Both the position numbers and the translations under genes were made by a program. This document shows positions 6,846 to 16,531 of a DNA stretch of 64,000 nt, one piece after another; position 1 is the stretch's first letter; each line of letters begins with the position of its first letter. Under the pieces are notes generated by a model. The model ran no database searches, was not told the DNA's origin, and saw only the letters and a program-made list of their open reading frames with translations. The stretch lies in contig CAZTGC010000002.1 of NCBI GenBank assembly GCA_964612975.1, positions 1 through 64,000 of the forward strand, read 5' to 3'. This DNA comes from NZ13-RE01 sp964612975 (GTDB taxonomy: Bacteria; Dictyoglomota; Dictyoglomia; Dictyoglomales; Dictyoglomaceae).

Positions 6846-8696
6846 ATGAGAAGTTTATTTTTTATAATTATTTTTCTTTTAAATATTTCTTTAATATCAT
6901 CGCAAGTGATAACCAACTTGCCCCGTAATGAACTTTTGATTGTAGACGCCATCCATGGAAGAATAATAACCCCAAAAGATTTTAATTTTTGGAAACCTGG
7001 ATTTCTTCCTGGAAATGGAGCTCATCAAATGTTATTTGATGCTCTTTGGTATTTTGATCCACAAACAGGAAAAACTATTAATGCTTTAGCTGAATTCCCT
7101 CCTTATTATGACAAAAATTATAAAAGGATGATAGTGAAATTAAGGAAAGGTATTTATTGGAGTGATAATAAATCCTTTACCGCGGATGATGTAGTCTTCA
7201 CTGTAAATTATAATATGAAAAATATAGGATTAACTTATAGTGATTATTTTAATCAATATGTATCTAAGGTGTATAAAGCCGATGATTATACTGTTGTTTT
7301 TGAGTTGAATAATCCTACTCCTTTTTTCCACTACATCTTTACTTCTTTGGCCTTCTCTACATGTTATATTATGCCTAAACATAAATTTGAGAGGGTTAAA
7401 GAGCCATTAAAGTATGACTTCTATCCTCCTATCTCCTTAGGTCCATATATTTTAAGTAAATATGATCCTGCAGGATATTGGTGGCTTTTTGAAAGAAGAG
7501 TGGACTGGAACAGGACCAGTGTAGGACAAATCTATGGAATGCCTTCTCCCAAGTATGTTTTATTTATATATTATGGCCCCAATGAGAAGAAAGTTATTGC
7601 CCAATCAAGACACGAATTAGATTTAATCTTTGATTTATCCCCAGAAGCATGGGAGGCTCTAAGAAGAAATAATCCATATTCTATGGTGTGGTATAAGGAT
7701 TTTCCTTGGGCATGGATGGATGATGTAAAGGCAAGAGCTCTTGGGATGAATTTAGAAAAATATCCCTATAATCTAAAAGATGTAAGATGGGCACTAACCT
7801 TAGCGATAGATATTGTTGATGTAGCAGTTTCTGGCTTTAATGGGATATTGAGATTAAGCCCATTGTTTATAGGTGCAACAGGATTTATAATTGAAGAATA
7901 TTATTTACCTTTGGAGGAATGGTTAAAAAATTTCGAGTTAGAGGATGGATTTAAACCTTGGGATTTTGCTATTCCATTTAAAATTGAGGAGCATCTGAAA
8001 AGAAAGGGAATTTCTATTGAAGGGGATATAAGAAGAATATTGGGAATAGGTTGGTGGAAATACTCAAAAGAAGAAGCAGAAAAACTTTTACTTAAAAATG
8101 GATTTAAAAGGGATCAAAAAGGAAAATGGCTTCTTCCCAATGGAAAAACTTGGAAAATTTCTATTACAGCTCCTGGTGGATCTGAGATCCAGGGAACAAG
8201 ATTAGCTTTTGCTGTTGCAGAACAATGGAGAAGATTTGGAATTGATGTTGAGGTGGAAACTTCAGAAATAACTAATTTTTTGACTAAATTAGCCCTTGGA
8301 AATTTCGATGTTATCTCTTATTGGAGTATCCCTTCTGTGGATGTTTACCTTGCTATCCAACAGTATCATTCAAAGCTTTATAAATCTACAGGGAAAGTTG
8401 CTTTAACTCAGAATTTTATAAGATGGAAAAATAAAAAAATAGATGAAATTGTAGAGAAAATAATTCTCCTTTCTCCTGAAGATCCAAAATCGAAGGAACT
8501 TATTGTAAATTTTGTAAAACTTTTTGTAGAGGAACATCCTACTCCTATATTTACCATAACAGTAAAATTCTGTGCTCAAGATAATTTCTTTTGGACAAAT
8601 TTCCCAAATTCAGAGAGTCCCTATATGGCACCTGTCTGGTGGTGGGGACAATTTAAATTTATATTGCCCTTTATAAAGCCTACTGGAAGGATTTAA
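6846..8696 (+). CDS. ABC transporter substrate-binding protein, family 5 (peptide/oligosaccharide)
   Basis: A 616-residue periplasmic-type binding protein of the SBP_bac_5 (DppA/OppA) family. The signal peptide spans about residues 1-20 (MRSLFFIIIFLLNISLISSQ). Typical family stretches are LRKGIYWSDNKSFTADDVVFT near residue 100, FELNNPTPFF near 155 and YDPAGYWWLFERRVDWN near 215. In thermophiles this family carries peptides or oligosaccharides such as mannans. No permease or ATPase gene follows; glutamine synthetase does, behind its own promoter, so the transport partners are elsewhere. Start choice is uncertain: no Shine-Dalgarno sequence is close, but the signal peptide begins here. Confidence 0.88.
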   Translation: MRSLFFIIIFLLNISLISSQVITNLPRNELLIVDAIHGRIITPKDFNFWKPGFLPGNGAHQMLFDALWYFDPQTGKTINALAEFPPYYDKNYKRMIVKLRKGIYWSDNKSFTADDVVFTVNYNMKNIGLTYSDYFNQYVSKVYKADDYTVVFELNNPTPFFHYIFTSLAFSTCYIMPKHKFERVKEPLKYDFYPPISLGPYILSKYDPAGYWWLFERRVDWNRTSVGQIYGMPSPKYVLFIYYGPNEKKVIAQSRHELDLIFDLSPEAWEALRRNNPYSMVWYKDFPWAWMDDVKARALGMNLEKYPYNLKDVRWALTLAIDIVDVAVSGFNGILRLSPLFIGATGFIIEEYYLPLEEWLKNFELEDGFKPWDFAIPFKIEEHLKRKGISIEGDIRRILGIGWWKYSKEEAEKLLLKNGFKRDQKGKWLLPNGKTWKISITAPGGSEIQGTRLAFAVAEQWRRFGIDVEVETSEITNFLTKLALGNFDVISYWSIPSVDVYLAIQQYHSKLYKSTGKVALTQNFIRWKNKKIDEIVEKIILLSPEDPKSKELIVNFVKLFVEEHPTPIFTITVKFCAQDNFFWTNFPNSESPYMAPVWWWGQFKFILPFIKPTGRI

Positions 8697-8712
8697 GAAA
8701 TAAAATTTAGGA

Positions 8713-8741
8713 TTGATAAGAAACCAATTTTAAAATATTAT
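8713..8741 (+). promoter_or_regulatory. Promoter of glutamine synthetase gene
   Basis: TTGATA (8713-8718), a 17-base spacer and TATTAT (8736-8741) lie 34 bases before the start codon of the gene at 8775, which has a strong AGGAGG ribosome site. Confidence 0.6.
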
Positions 8742-8774
8742 ATAAAAATTTTTCATTTTAGGAAGGAGGAAAGC

Positions 8775-10109
8775 ATGAAAGATTATCCGAAAACAAAAGA
8801 AGAAGTTATAAATTATGTAAAGGCTAATAATATTCAGTTTATAGAAATATGGTTTGTGGATATTTTAGGATACTTAAAAAGTTTTACCATTACTTCCCAT
8901 GAGCTTGAAAAAGCCTTTGATGAGGGGCTTGGTTTTGATGGATCTTCGGTGAGGGGATATACAAGAATTGAGGAAAGTGATATGGTGGCATTCCCTGAAC
9001 CTGAAACCTTTACTCTTCTTCCATGGAGGAGGGATAGAAAGGTAGCAAGAATATTTGCAACCATAACGGAACCCGATGGAACTCCCTTCGAAGGAGATCC
9101 AAGAAATGTCTTAAGAAGAATGTTAAAGAAAGCAAAGGATATGGGATTTACATTTTATGTGGGACCTGAACTTGAGTTTTTCTATTTTAAATCTGTAGAT
9201 TTAAAACCAGAGGTCTTAGATAGGGGAGGGTACTTTGATTTAATTCCAAGGGATGAAGCAATAGATTTAAGACATGAAACTGTCTTTATATTAGAAGAAA
9301 TGGGAATAGAAGTAGAATTTACTCATCATGAGGTAGCACCTTCTCAACATGAAATTGATTTTAAATATGCTGAAGCATCAAAAATGGCCGATTCTATATT
9401 GACTGCAAGATTGGCAATAAAAGAAGTAGCATATTTGAATGGAGTATATGCAACTTTCATGCCAAAACCCCTTTATGGTGAAAATGGCTCGGGAATGCAC
9501 GTTCATATGAGTCTCTTTAAAGATGGAAAAAATGCCTTCTTTGATTCTAATGATAAATATCATCTCTCTGATATTGCAAAACATTTTATGGCTGGCCTTT
9601 TGAAACATGCAAGGGAAATTACCCTTATTACCAATCAATGGGTAAACTCCTATAAAAGATTAGTACCTGGATACGAGGCCCCAGTCTATATATCCTGGGC
9701 ATTAAGAAATAGATCAGATCTAATAAGGGTTCCAATGTATAAACCAGGAAAAGAAGAAGCAACAAGAGTGGAATACAGGGCTCCTGATCCTGCATGTAAT
9801 CCGTACTTGGCCTTTGCAGTTATTCTTGCTACTGGACTTGAAGGGATAGAGAAAAAATATCCCCTTCCAGACCCTATTGAAGAAAATGTTTATCACATGA
9901 GTAAGGAGGAAAGAAAGATTAGAGGAATTGAAAGTCTGCCAGGAAGTCTTATAGAAGCTATAGAGATTACAGAGAAAAGTGAATTAGTAAGAAAAGCCCT
10001 TGGGGATCATGTTTTTACTAATTTTATAGAAAATAAGAAGATTGAGTGGGATAATTATAGGAAACAAATAACAAATTATGAGATAGAAACTTATCTTCCT
10101 TTACTTTAA
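8775..10109 (+). CDS. glnA: Glutamine synthetase, type I
   Basis: A 444-residue enzyme making glutamine from glutamate, ammonia and ATP in the cytoplasm; the assembly is a dodecamer. Length and motifs fit GSI-alpha: DGSSVRGY near residue 55, the metal-binding ELEFFYF near 133, GSGMHVHMSLF near 239, NSYKRLVPGYEAP near 294 and the glutamate-site EYRAPDP near 330. The region near residue 375 reads ENVYHM, without the adenylylation motif of GSI-beta enzymes, so feedback inhibition is the more likely control. It has its own promoter and an unlinked neighbourhood. AAGGAGG precedes the ATG. Confidence 0.97.
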   Translation: MKDYPKTKEEVINYVKANNIQFIEIWFVDILGYLKSFTITSHELEKAFDEGLGFDGSSVRGYTRIEESDMVAFPEPETFTLLPWRRDRKVARIFATITEPDGTPFEGDPRNVLRRMLKKAKDMGFTFYVGPELEFFYFKSVDLKPEVLDRGGYFDLIPRDEAIDLRHETVFILEEMGIEVEFTHHEVAPSQHEIDFKYAEASKMADSILTARLAIKEVAYLNGVYATFMPKPLYGENGSGMHVHMSLFKDGKNAFFDSNDKYHLSDIAKHFMAGLLKHAREITLITNQWVNSYKRLVPGYEAPVYISWALRNRSDLIRVPMYKPGKEEATRVEYRAPDPACNPYLAFAVILATGLEGIEKKYPLPDPIEENVYHMSKEERKIRGIESLPGSLIEAIEITEKSELVRKALGDHVFTNFIENKKIEWDNYRKQITNYEIETYLPLL

Positions 10110-10166
10110 TTTACCATAAATAGTTTAGAAGGACTTTAAGTTTTAGAAGATAATAGTTATATATTT

Positions 10167-10997
10167 ATGAAAAGAAGTATTTTTATCATTTTATTTATCT
10201 TTTTGATATTTTCCTTGGAAAACTTAGGAGGGACAAGGAATGCTTTAGTATCTATTCCTCCTCTCCAAAGTTTAGCAAGCCTTATTGGTGGGAAATATTG
10301 GAGATTTTCTTTAATAATTCCTCAAAATGTTAATCCTCATTTTTTTGAACCGACTCCAGAGGTTTTTAAATTAATGGAAAAAGCAGAATTAATAATTGCA
10401 AATGGTGGAGATATAGATTTTTGGATAGAAAAAATCTCGATAGATAGGAGAAGAATTCTTGTTGCTTCCTATAATATAAATTTTGAAGATAATAATCCTC
10501 ATGTATGGCTTGATCCGATTCTTGCAAAGAAAATTGCAGAAAATATATATGAGAAATTTAAAAATATGGATGTTAAAAATAAAGACTATTATTATAAAAA
10601 CTACAAAGATCTATTAAAAAAATTAGACGAACTGGACAAAGAGATAAAAATAAGACTTTCCAAGTATAAAAGAAAAGAGGTTATTGTTTATCATCCTGCA
10701 TGGTATTACTTTTTCAAAAGATATAATATAAAAACTCTTGGGGTTATCGAGGAAGGGGAAGGTAAGGAGCCTTCTCCCAAAAAGGTTTTAGAAGTAATAA
10801 ATATTATTAAAAGGAACAATATCAAGTATATATTAAAGGAATCTTATACTGTATCTCCAGTTTTAGATATGATTAAAAAGGAGACCGGAGTAAAGTTATT
10901 AACCTTAGACCCCTTAGGTTATGGAAAGGATTATTTCCCTCTAATTAGAGAAAACGTAAAAACTTTGGAGATAGTATTTAATGAACAAAATAATTGA
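10167..10997 (+). CDS. Metal ABC transporter substrate-binding protein (ZnuA/TroA-like)
   Basis: A 276-residue cluster A-I binding protein for Zn or Mn, with a signal peptide at about residues 1-24. Metal ligands of the family are visible: His in NPHFFEPTPE, His in NPHVWLDP, His in VYHPAWYYF and a late Asp in LTLDPLG. Unlike many ZnuA proteins it has no His-rich loop. No Shine-Dalgarno sequence precedes the ATG, but the signal peptide supports this start. Its 3' end overlaps the ATPase gene by 17 bases. With the next two genes it forms a complete importer. Zn versus Mn is not determinable. Confidence 0.9.
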   Translation: MKRSIFIILFIFLIFSLENLGGTRNALVSIPPLQSLASLIGGKYWRFSLIIPQNVNPHFFEPTPEVFKLMEKAELIIANGGDIDFWIEKISIDRRRILVASYNINFEDNNPHVWLDPILAKKIAENIYEKFKNMDVKNKDYYYKNYKDLLKKLDELDKEIKIRLSKYKRKEVIVYHPAWYYFFKRYNIKTLGVIEEGEGKEPSPKKVLEVINIIKRNNIKYILKESYTVSPVLDMIKKETGVKLLTLDPLGYGKDYFPLIRENVKTLEIVFNEQNN

Positions 10998-11733
10998 TAT
11001 TGAAAATTTGTCCTTTGGATATAATAAATCTTTGATATTGGAAGATATTAATTTTATTGTGGAAGAGGGAGATTTTTGGGGAATTATAGGCCCTAATGGC
11101 GCTGGAAAAACTACTTTAATTAAAATAATTTTAGGACTTTTAAGACCCCTTAAAGGGAGGGTTGAGGTTTTGGGAAAAGCCCCTTGGAGATTAAAGGATG
11201 AGAAGAAAAAAATAGGTTATATTGCACAAAGATCAGAAATTGAAAGGTACTTTCCAATAAAGGTTTGGGACTTAGTGGTATTAGGAAGAAAGATTTTGAA
11301 CAATTGGAAAAGGATTGATGAAAGGGATAAGGAAATAATTGAGCAGGTTCTTGAAAATGTGGGAATGTTAGAATATAAAAATAAGTTATTTAGCGAACTT
11401 TCAGGAGGGCAACAACAAAGGGTACTGGTAGCAAAAGCGTTGGCTCAAGAACCAAAACTAATTTTATTAGATGAACCTACAGTAGGAGTTGATATTACGG
11501 CTCAAGAGAGATTTTATAATCTCTTGCAGGAATTAAATAATAAGGGGTTAACAATAATCTTAGTGTCCCATGATATAGGGGTGATATCGAAAAGAGTTAG
11601 AAAATTAGCTTGCTTAAATAGAAGAATCTTTTTGCATGGATGTCCCAAAGATATAAGAATACATGAGACTTTAAGAAAAATATATGGGGAAGAGTTTTTA
11701 TTATTAACCCATGAGGGGGAAGACAAAGAATGA
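10981..11733 (+). CDS. Metal ABC transporter ATP-binding protein
   Basis: A 250-residue ABC ATPase energising the Zn/Mn importer. Walker A is GPNGAGKTT near residue 38, the signature is LSGGQQQRV near 140, and Walker B is LILLDEPTVGVD near 160, followed by the switch His in VSHD. It overlaps both neighbours, by 17 bases upstream and 4 downstream (ATGA), a layout typical of translational coupling of the three subunits. The C-terminal tail is ordinary for ZnuC/TroB proteins. Confidence 0.95.
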   Translation: MNKIIDIENLSFGYNKSLILEDINFIVEEGDFWGIIGPNGAGKTTLIKIILGLLRPLKGRVEVLGKAPWRLKDEKKKIGYIAQRSEIERYFPIKVWDLVVLGRKILNNWKRIDERDKEIIEQVLENVGMLEYKNKLFSELSGGQQQRVLVAKALAQEPKLILLDEPTVGVDITAQERFYNLLQELNNKGLTIILVSHDIGVISKRVRKLACLNRRIFLHGCPKDIRIHETLRKIYGEEFLLLTHEGEDKE

Positions 11734-12521
11734 ATTTCTTTTCTTATTCTTTTATGCAAAGGGCATTAATCTCAGGGTTTTTATTAAGTATTATTACTTC
11801 TATTATTGGTTCTTATTTGGTTCTCAAAGGTATGACCTTTATGGGATCTGGTATTAGCCATTCTGCCTTTGGGGGGATAGCTTTAGGAATACTTCTTAAA
11901 ATGAATCCTATTATTTCTGCAATAATTTTCTCTCTAATTATTGTTTGGATAATGCCATTTATAAAAAGAAAAATAGGATTAAAAGAGGATGTTCCTATTG
12001 GCATATTTTATGCCACTGCTATGGCATTAGGAGCTATTTTTCTCTCCCTTCATAAAGGGTATTCAGTGGATTTATTTGGATATCTCTTTGGTAATATTCT
12101 TGCAATTACTTATGAAGATATATTAATTTCCTCTCTTTTCCTTGTTATTCTACTTCTTTTCATTTTTAGAAATTATTGGAAGATTGTTTATATTATTATG
12201 GATCCTACCTCTGCAGAGGTCTCAGGGATTAATACTTTTATGTTAGAAGAAATTATATTAAGTTTATCAGCTGTTTCTATTGTTTTAGCAAGTAAACTGA
12301 TAGGAATTATATTAATCTCTGCACTTCTTGTTATCCCTACATCTATTATGCTTCCTTGGTCTGAGAGTTTAAAAGAATTGATAATATTTTCTTCATTAAT
12401 AAGTTTTATAGGGATATTCTTGGGACTTATTTTATCATTTTACCTCAATTTTCCCAGTGGAGCTTCCATAATTTTAGTGCTAACCTTTTTATTTTTTGTA
12501 TCTCTTTTTAAAAAGAAATAA
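11730..12521 (+). CDS. Metal ABC transporter permease
   Basis: A 263-residue ABC-3 family (ZnuB/TroC) permease with about eight transmembrane helices. Family sequences are YLVLKGMTFMGSGISHSAFGG near residue 30 and a cytoplasmic loop MDPTSAEVSGIN near 155, where the ATPase docks. It completes the importer with the two preceding overlapping genes. The metal could be Zn or Mn. Confidence 0.94.
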   Translation: MNFFSYSFMQRALISGFLLSIITSIIGSYLVLKGMTFMGSGISHSAFGGIALGILLKMNPIISAIIFSLIIVWIMPFIKRKIGLKEDVPIGIFYATAMALGAIFLSLHKGYSVDLFGYLFGNILAITYEDILISSLFLVILLLFIFRNYWKIVYIIMDPTSAEVSGINTFMLEEIILSLSAVSIVLASKLIGIILISALLVIPTSIMLPWSESLKELIIFSSLISFIGIFLGLILSFYLNFPSGASIILVLTFLFFVSLFKKK

Positions 12522-12532
12522 ATAAGATTAAT

Positions 12533-13804
12533 TTGCCTTCCTTACTATCTTTTGATATAATACCCTCTGTTATGCCTTTAAGCGAAAGGGATTATCGTTG
12601 GAATTTCTTTGTAGATAGTATTGATTTTGCCCTTTTTAGTCTGGGGATGACCTTTGGGTCAATTCTTACATTGTTCCCTTTATTTGCTAAAAATCTTGGT
12701 GCAGGAAATGTTGAAATTGGTCTTATCCCTGCAATTGCCAATTTGGGATGGGGAATTCCTGCAATCTTAGGAGCTAAGGTTTCTGAAAGGGCCCAAAGGA
12801 AACTAAATGTAGTTTTGAAATTCACCTTAGGAGAAAGACTTCCTTATTTATTTATGGCTTTCATATCCTTCTTTGTGGTTCCTTACAATCCAAGACTTGC
12901 CCTTTATCTTTCCCTTTTTATGTTAGGAATAGCTACCTTTTCCATGGGATTTTTAGGTCCCCCTTGGATGAGTTTAATTGAGAAGGTTATTCATCCTGCA
13001 AGAAGGGGAAGTTATTTTGCTATGGGAAATGGACTTGGAGCATTAATGGGAGTTGGTGGTGCAAGTTTAGCAAGGTATTTCTTATCAAATTATTCTTTTC
13101 CCCAAAATTTTGGATATTCCTTTTTATGTGCAGGTATTGCCCTTCTTCTTTCATTTATATTTCTAGCATTAACCCGAGAAGAGCCTGATAATGAAATAAA
13201 AGAAGATGTAAAATTTTCTGAATATATAAAGGGGGTAAACTTAGTTTTAAAAGATAAAAACTTTAGAAATTATATTCTACTCAGAATATTAGGAGCTTTA
13301 GCTGGATCTTACACCCCTTTTATTGTTGTGTTTGCCTTAAGGAAATTTTCTATTCCTGATAAAATTGTTGCAGATTTTACAGGTATACTTTTAGTATCTC
13401 AAGGTATTTCTTCTTTCTTCTTTGGTCCCCTTGGAGATAGATTGGGACATAAAATTACTTTAATCATAGGAAGATCTCTTAGTATTTTTTCCCTTCTCTT
13501 ACTTCTTTTGGGAAATTCTCCTTTATTTATATATATAGTATTTATTTTGATCGGCCTAATAAATAGTTCCTACATGGTGGGAGATTTAGCAATAACCTTA
13601 GATTTAGCTCCAAGGGATAAAAAAGAATTATACATTGGAGTACTTAATCTATTGATTGCTCCATTTTCTTTTCTATCTCCCCTTATTGCAGGAAAGATCT
13701 CAGACCTTTTTGGCTATGAGACTTTATTTTTAATATCTCTTTTAATTGGTTCCTTTAATCTTATCTTCCTCATTAAAAAGGTTAAAGATCCCAAAAAAGG
13801 ATAA
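12533..13804 (+). CDS. Major facilitator superfamily transporter
   Basis: A 423-residue, 12-helix MFS permease. Features are a first helix FALFSLGMTFGSI, a GDRLGHK loop near residue 300 that corresponds to the MFS A-like motif between helices 8 and 9, and a long central cytoplasmic loop (TREEPDNEIKEDVKF) near 215. The start is uncertain: a TTG at 12533, 11 bases after the metal permease, or an ATG at 12572. Neither has a good ribosome site. Its position suggests co-transcription with the metal importer, but its substrate is unknown. Confidence 0.85.
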   Translation: MPSLLSFDIIPSVMPLSERDYRWNFFVDSIDFALFSLGMTFGSILTLFPLFAKNLGAGNVEIGLIPAIANLGWGIPAILGAKVSERAQRKLNVVLKFTLGERLPYLFMAFISFFVVPYNPRLALYLSLFMLGIATFSMGFLGPPWMSLIEKVIHPARRGSYFAMGNGLGALMGVGGASLARYFLSNYSFPQNFGYSFLCAGIALLLSFIFLALTREEPDNEIKEDVKFSEYIKGVNLVLKDKNFRNYILLRILGALAGSYTPFIVVFALRKFSIPDKIVADFTGILLVSQGISSFFFGPLGDRLGHKITLIIGRSLSIFSLLLLLLGNSPLFIYIVFILIGLINSSYMVGDLAITLDLAPRDKKELYIGVLNLLIAPFSFLSPLIAGKISDLFGYETLFLISLLIGSFNLIFLIKKVKDPKKG

Positions 13805-13852
13805 AGTTTTTAAAAAATATAGTATAATATTAAAAACCTGAGGAGGATAAGA

Positions 13853-14260
13853 ATGTTTAAGGGTATAGGACATATTGCCTTTGCAGTATCAAATCTTGAG
13901 AAATCCTTAGAATTCTATGAAAAAATTTTAGGTTTTAAGAGACTTTTTAACCTAGAAAGGGATGGAAAAATCCTCCTTGTTTGTTTAAAAATTACAGAAG
14001 ACCAGTATTTAGTGCTTTTTTCCAAAGAAGAAATTTCTCAAAGAGAAAATCAAAATTTTATGCATCTTTGTTTTATTACAGATGATATTTTGGATACTGT
14101 AAAGAAAATAAAGGATAGGGGATGGCAAATTGATGGGGATCCCATATTAGGTCTTGATGGAAATTATCAAGCATGGATAGAAGATCCTGATGGAAATAAG
14201 ATTGAAATCATGCAAATATTACCAGACTCCCTTCAGAAGAGGAGTAAAGATTTATGTTAG
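13853..14260 (+). CDS. VOC family protein (glyoxalase/bleomycin-resistance fold)
   Basis: A 135-residue single vicinal-oxygen-chelate protein. The first motif is GHIAFAVSNLEKSLEFYEKILGF, described here by its position at residues 5-27, where His6 is a likely metal ligand. A later MHLCFIT supplies a second His, and EDPDGNKIEIMQ near residue 113 ends with the conserved Glu. Members are glyoxalases, epimerases or dioxygenases. GAGGAGG precedes the ATG, and TATAAT at 13823 may start a new transcript here. Its 3' end overlaps the alcohol dehydrogenase gene by 7 bases, implying coupled work. Confidence 0.85.
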   Translation: MFKGIGHIAFAVSNLEKSLEFYEKILGFKRLFNLERDGKILLVCLKITEDQYLVLFSKEEISQRENQNFMHLCFITDDILDTVKKIKDRGWQIDGDPILGLDGNYQAWIEDPDGNKIEIMQILPDSLQKRSKDLC

Positions 14261-15270
14261 GAGCTATTTTAGATGAAACTGGTAAATTGGTGTTAAGGGA
14301 ATCTCCAAAACCCCTCGTAGGATCATCTGAAGTTCTTATAAAGGTATTAGCTTCAGGAATATGTGGTACGGATTTACATGTGTTTTCAGGAAAAAATTAT
14401 GGAAAGCCTAATGTAATAAGGGGACATGAATTTGCAGGAAAGATTATAGAAATTGGTTCCAATGTTAAAGGGTTAAAAATTGGTGATCTTGTAGCTGTTG
14501 ATCCCAATATACCTTGTGGAAATTGTTATTTTTGCAGAAGAGGAGAAGTCCATCTTTGTGAAAATCTTAAAGCTTTAGGAGTAGATCTCGATGGGGGATT
14601 TGCGGATTATTGTGTTATTCCCTATGACAGGGCATATAAACTTCCTAATGGAGTTTCCCCAGAGGAAGGAGCAATTATGGAACCATGTGCCTGTGCCCTG
14701 CATGGTATTGAAAAGGTCCAGATTAAAGCAGGTGATACAGTTCTCATAATTGGAGGGGGAGCCTTAGGGTTAATTCTTCTTCAGCTTGCATATATACATG
14801 GAGCCTCAAAGGTTTTTCTATCAGAACCTGTCAAGGAAAAAAGAGAAATAGCGAAGTCTCTTTCAGCTTATACCTTTGATTCATTAAAGGATGATGTGAT
14901 ATCAGAGATTAAAAGATTGACAGGAGTTGGGGTTGATGTTGCTATAGAGGCAGTGGGTAAAGCGGATACAGTAGAGCTTGCAATAAATTGTGTCAGAAGA
15001 GGTGGAAAAGTTTTAATTTTTGGAGTTTCTGATCAAAGGGAAGTTTTAAACATTTCTCCCTTCAATATATATTATAGAGAGATTACTTTGATGGGATCCT
15101 TTATAAATCCTTATACTAATAGTAGAGCATTGGAACTAATTGCTGATAAGAAAATTGATGTAAAAAGAATAATCTCTCACAAATTTCCCTTAAGGGAAAT
15201 TCATAAGGCAGTTGAGATGGGGTTATCAGGAAATGTACTAAGAATTTTAATTGTATGGGAGGATTCTTAA
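14254..15270 (+). CDS. Zinc-dependent medium-chain alcohol/polyol dehydrogenase
   Basis: A 338-residue MDR-family dehydrogenase resembling threonine and sorbitol dehydrogenases. Catalytic zinc ligands are Cys in GICGTDLH (about residue 37) and the GHEFAG pair (about 62). Structural zinc cysteines are CGNCYFCRRGEVHLC near residues 89-103. NAD binding is at IIGGGALGLI near residue 165. It oxidises an alcohol, polyol or amino alcohol with NAD(P); the substrate is unknown. It overlaps the VOC gene upstream and the membrane protein gene downstream. Confidence 0.92.
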   Translation: MLGAILDETGKLVLRESPKPLVGSSEVLIKVLASGICGTDLHVFSGKNYGKPNVIRGHEFAGKIIEIGSNVKGLKIGDLVAVDPNIPCGNCYFCRRGEVHLCENLKALGVDLDGGFADYCVIPYDRAYKLPNGVSPEEGAIMEPCACALHGIEKVQIKAGDTVLIIGGGALGLILLQLAYIHGASKVFLSEPVKEKREIAKSLSAYTFDSLKDDVISEIKRLTGVGVDVAIEAVGKADTVELAINCVRRGGKVLIFGVSDQREVLNISPFNIYYREITLMGSFINPYTNSRALELIADKKIDVKRIISHKFPLREIHKAVEMGLSGNVLRILIVWEDS

Positions 15271-15677
15271 TGATTTTTGATCTTATTTGTGTCTTAACAA
15301 TTGTAGGACTTGCAATTAAGGGATTAAAGGAGGTTTTTAGTAATAAAATAGCTCTTCTTCTATCTTTAATCATTGCCTTTATTGTTTCCTCTGCTCTTTT
15401 GCCCTTTTACATGAGATATATTCATCTTCCTCCTTATCTTCCTTCCAACATATTTTCTTTTATTCTCACCTTTATCTTCTCCTATGTATTACTGGCTTTA
15501 CCATCTCTAATTCTTTCTGTGGTTTTTGGGGGAGTTTTATTTATAATAGTATATGGTGTAATTCTTAAATTTTTGCCTTTAAATCTTCAATTTCAGATTT
15601 CTCGAAATTCCATTATCTTTTCCTTTATTAAACCCATAGTGGAGTTCATATATAAACTGGTAAATTATATCTTCTAA
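15270..15677 (+). CDS. Integral membrane protein, CvpA-like
   Basis: A 135-residue protein, counted from the ATG at 15270, with four predicted transmembrane helices. I choose this start because its A is the last base of the preceding stop codon (TAATG) and GGGAGGA lies 8-13 bases upstream; an in-frame ATG at 15255 has no site. The beginning, MIFDLICVLTIVGLAIKGLK, resembles the CvpA family (colicin V production), whose function is poorly known. Its own stop overlaps the next ATG in the same TAATG manner. Confidence 0.68.
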   Translation: MIFDLICVLTIVGLAIKGLKEVFSNKIALLLSLIIAFIVSSALLPFYMRYIHLPPYLPSNIFSFILTFIFSYVLLALPSLILSVVFGGVLFIIVYGVILKFLPLNLQFQISRNSIIFSFIKPIVEFIYKLVNYIF

Positions 15678-16531
15678 TGAGGATATTAGCCCTTTCTGAT
15701 ATCCATTTGGACTATATAAAGCTCAGAAATGGACTAAAGGAAGAGGAGATTTCTGGATTTTTAACAAAAGTAAGGGATAAAATTTTATCCTTTAATCCTG
15801 ACGTTTTTGTCTTTGCAGGAGATATATCAAAAAGGATAGAAGATATAAAAATTTTCTTTGAAACACTGAAAGATCTAAAATTTTATAAAATGTATGTTCC
15901 CGGTAATCATGACATTTGGATAGAAAATGGATTAAATAGTTTTGAAAAATATAAATATATTCTTGAAAAAATTTCTAAAGATAATAATTTTCATTATCTT
16001 CCTTCCTTTCCATTAATTATAAATAATATTGGATTTGTTGGGAGTATAGGGTGGTATGATTACTCTCTTGGAAGTGATAGGTTTAGTACCGAAGAGTATG
16101 ATAGAGGAGAGTATAGAAATTTAAAATGGAGAGAGACATATTGGAAACTTATAATTTTTAAGGATAATACAGGGGAAATTCTTTCTAATAAAGAAATTTG
16201 TAAAAGAATGCAAGAGGAATTAGAGGGGCAGATAAATGATGTTAAGGATAAAGTAGATGTTATTGTTGCAGTTATTCATACCCTTCCCTTTGAGGATTTA
16301 GTATATATAAAAAACTTCTTTTCCGCATATCTTGGAAGCAAATACTTGGGAGAGATTATTTTAAAGAATAAGAAAATAAAATATTTGATTTGTGGACATG
16401 AACATAATCCTCTAATTTTAAGTAAAGATGGAATTAATATTTATAGATGCCCCTTTGGATATCTTAGAAATTTAAAGGACTGGGAAGAATATATTCTTAG
16501 GGGAATAAAATTTTTTGAGATAATCACATAA
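15677..16531 (+). CDS. Calcineurin-like metallophosphoesterase
   Basis: A 284-residue metallophosphoesterase. All dimetal-site motifs are present: LALSDIHLD at residues 4-12, VFAGDIS near 47, VPGNHDIW near 75, an IHTLPFED His near 200 and CGHEHNP near 238. Such enzymes hydrolyse phosphomonoesters, phosphodiesters or nucleotides; the substrate cannot be inferred. It has no signal peptide. It is translationally coupled to the membrane protein gene and ends the plus-strand run. Its last 8 bases overlap the convergent ROK gene. Confidence 0.88.
   Translation: MRILALSDIHLDYIKLRNGLKEEEISGFLTKVRDKILSFNPDVFVFAGDISKRIEDIKIFFETLKDLKFYKMYVPGNHDIWIENGLNSFEKYKYILEKISKDNNFHYLPSFPLIINNIGFVGSIGWYDYSLGSDRFSTEEYDRGEYRNLKWRETYWKLIIFKDNTGEILSNKEICKRMQEELEGQINDVKDKVDVIVAVIHTLPFEDLVYIKNFFSAYLGSKYLGEIILKNKKIKYLICGHEHNPLILSKDGINIYRCPFGYLRNLKDWEEYILRGIKFFEIIT

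Noticed and set aside
15255..15269. Upstream ATG as start of the CvpA-like gene
   Set aside because: The ATG at 15270 overlaps the preceding stop and has the better ribosome site.
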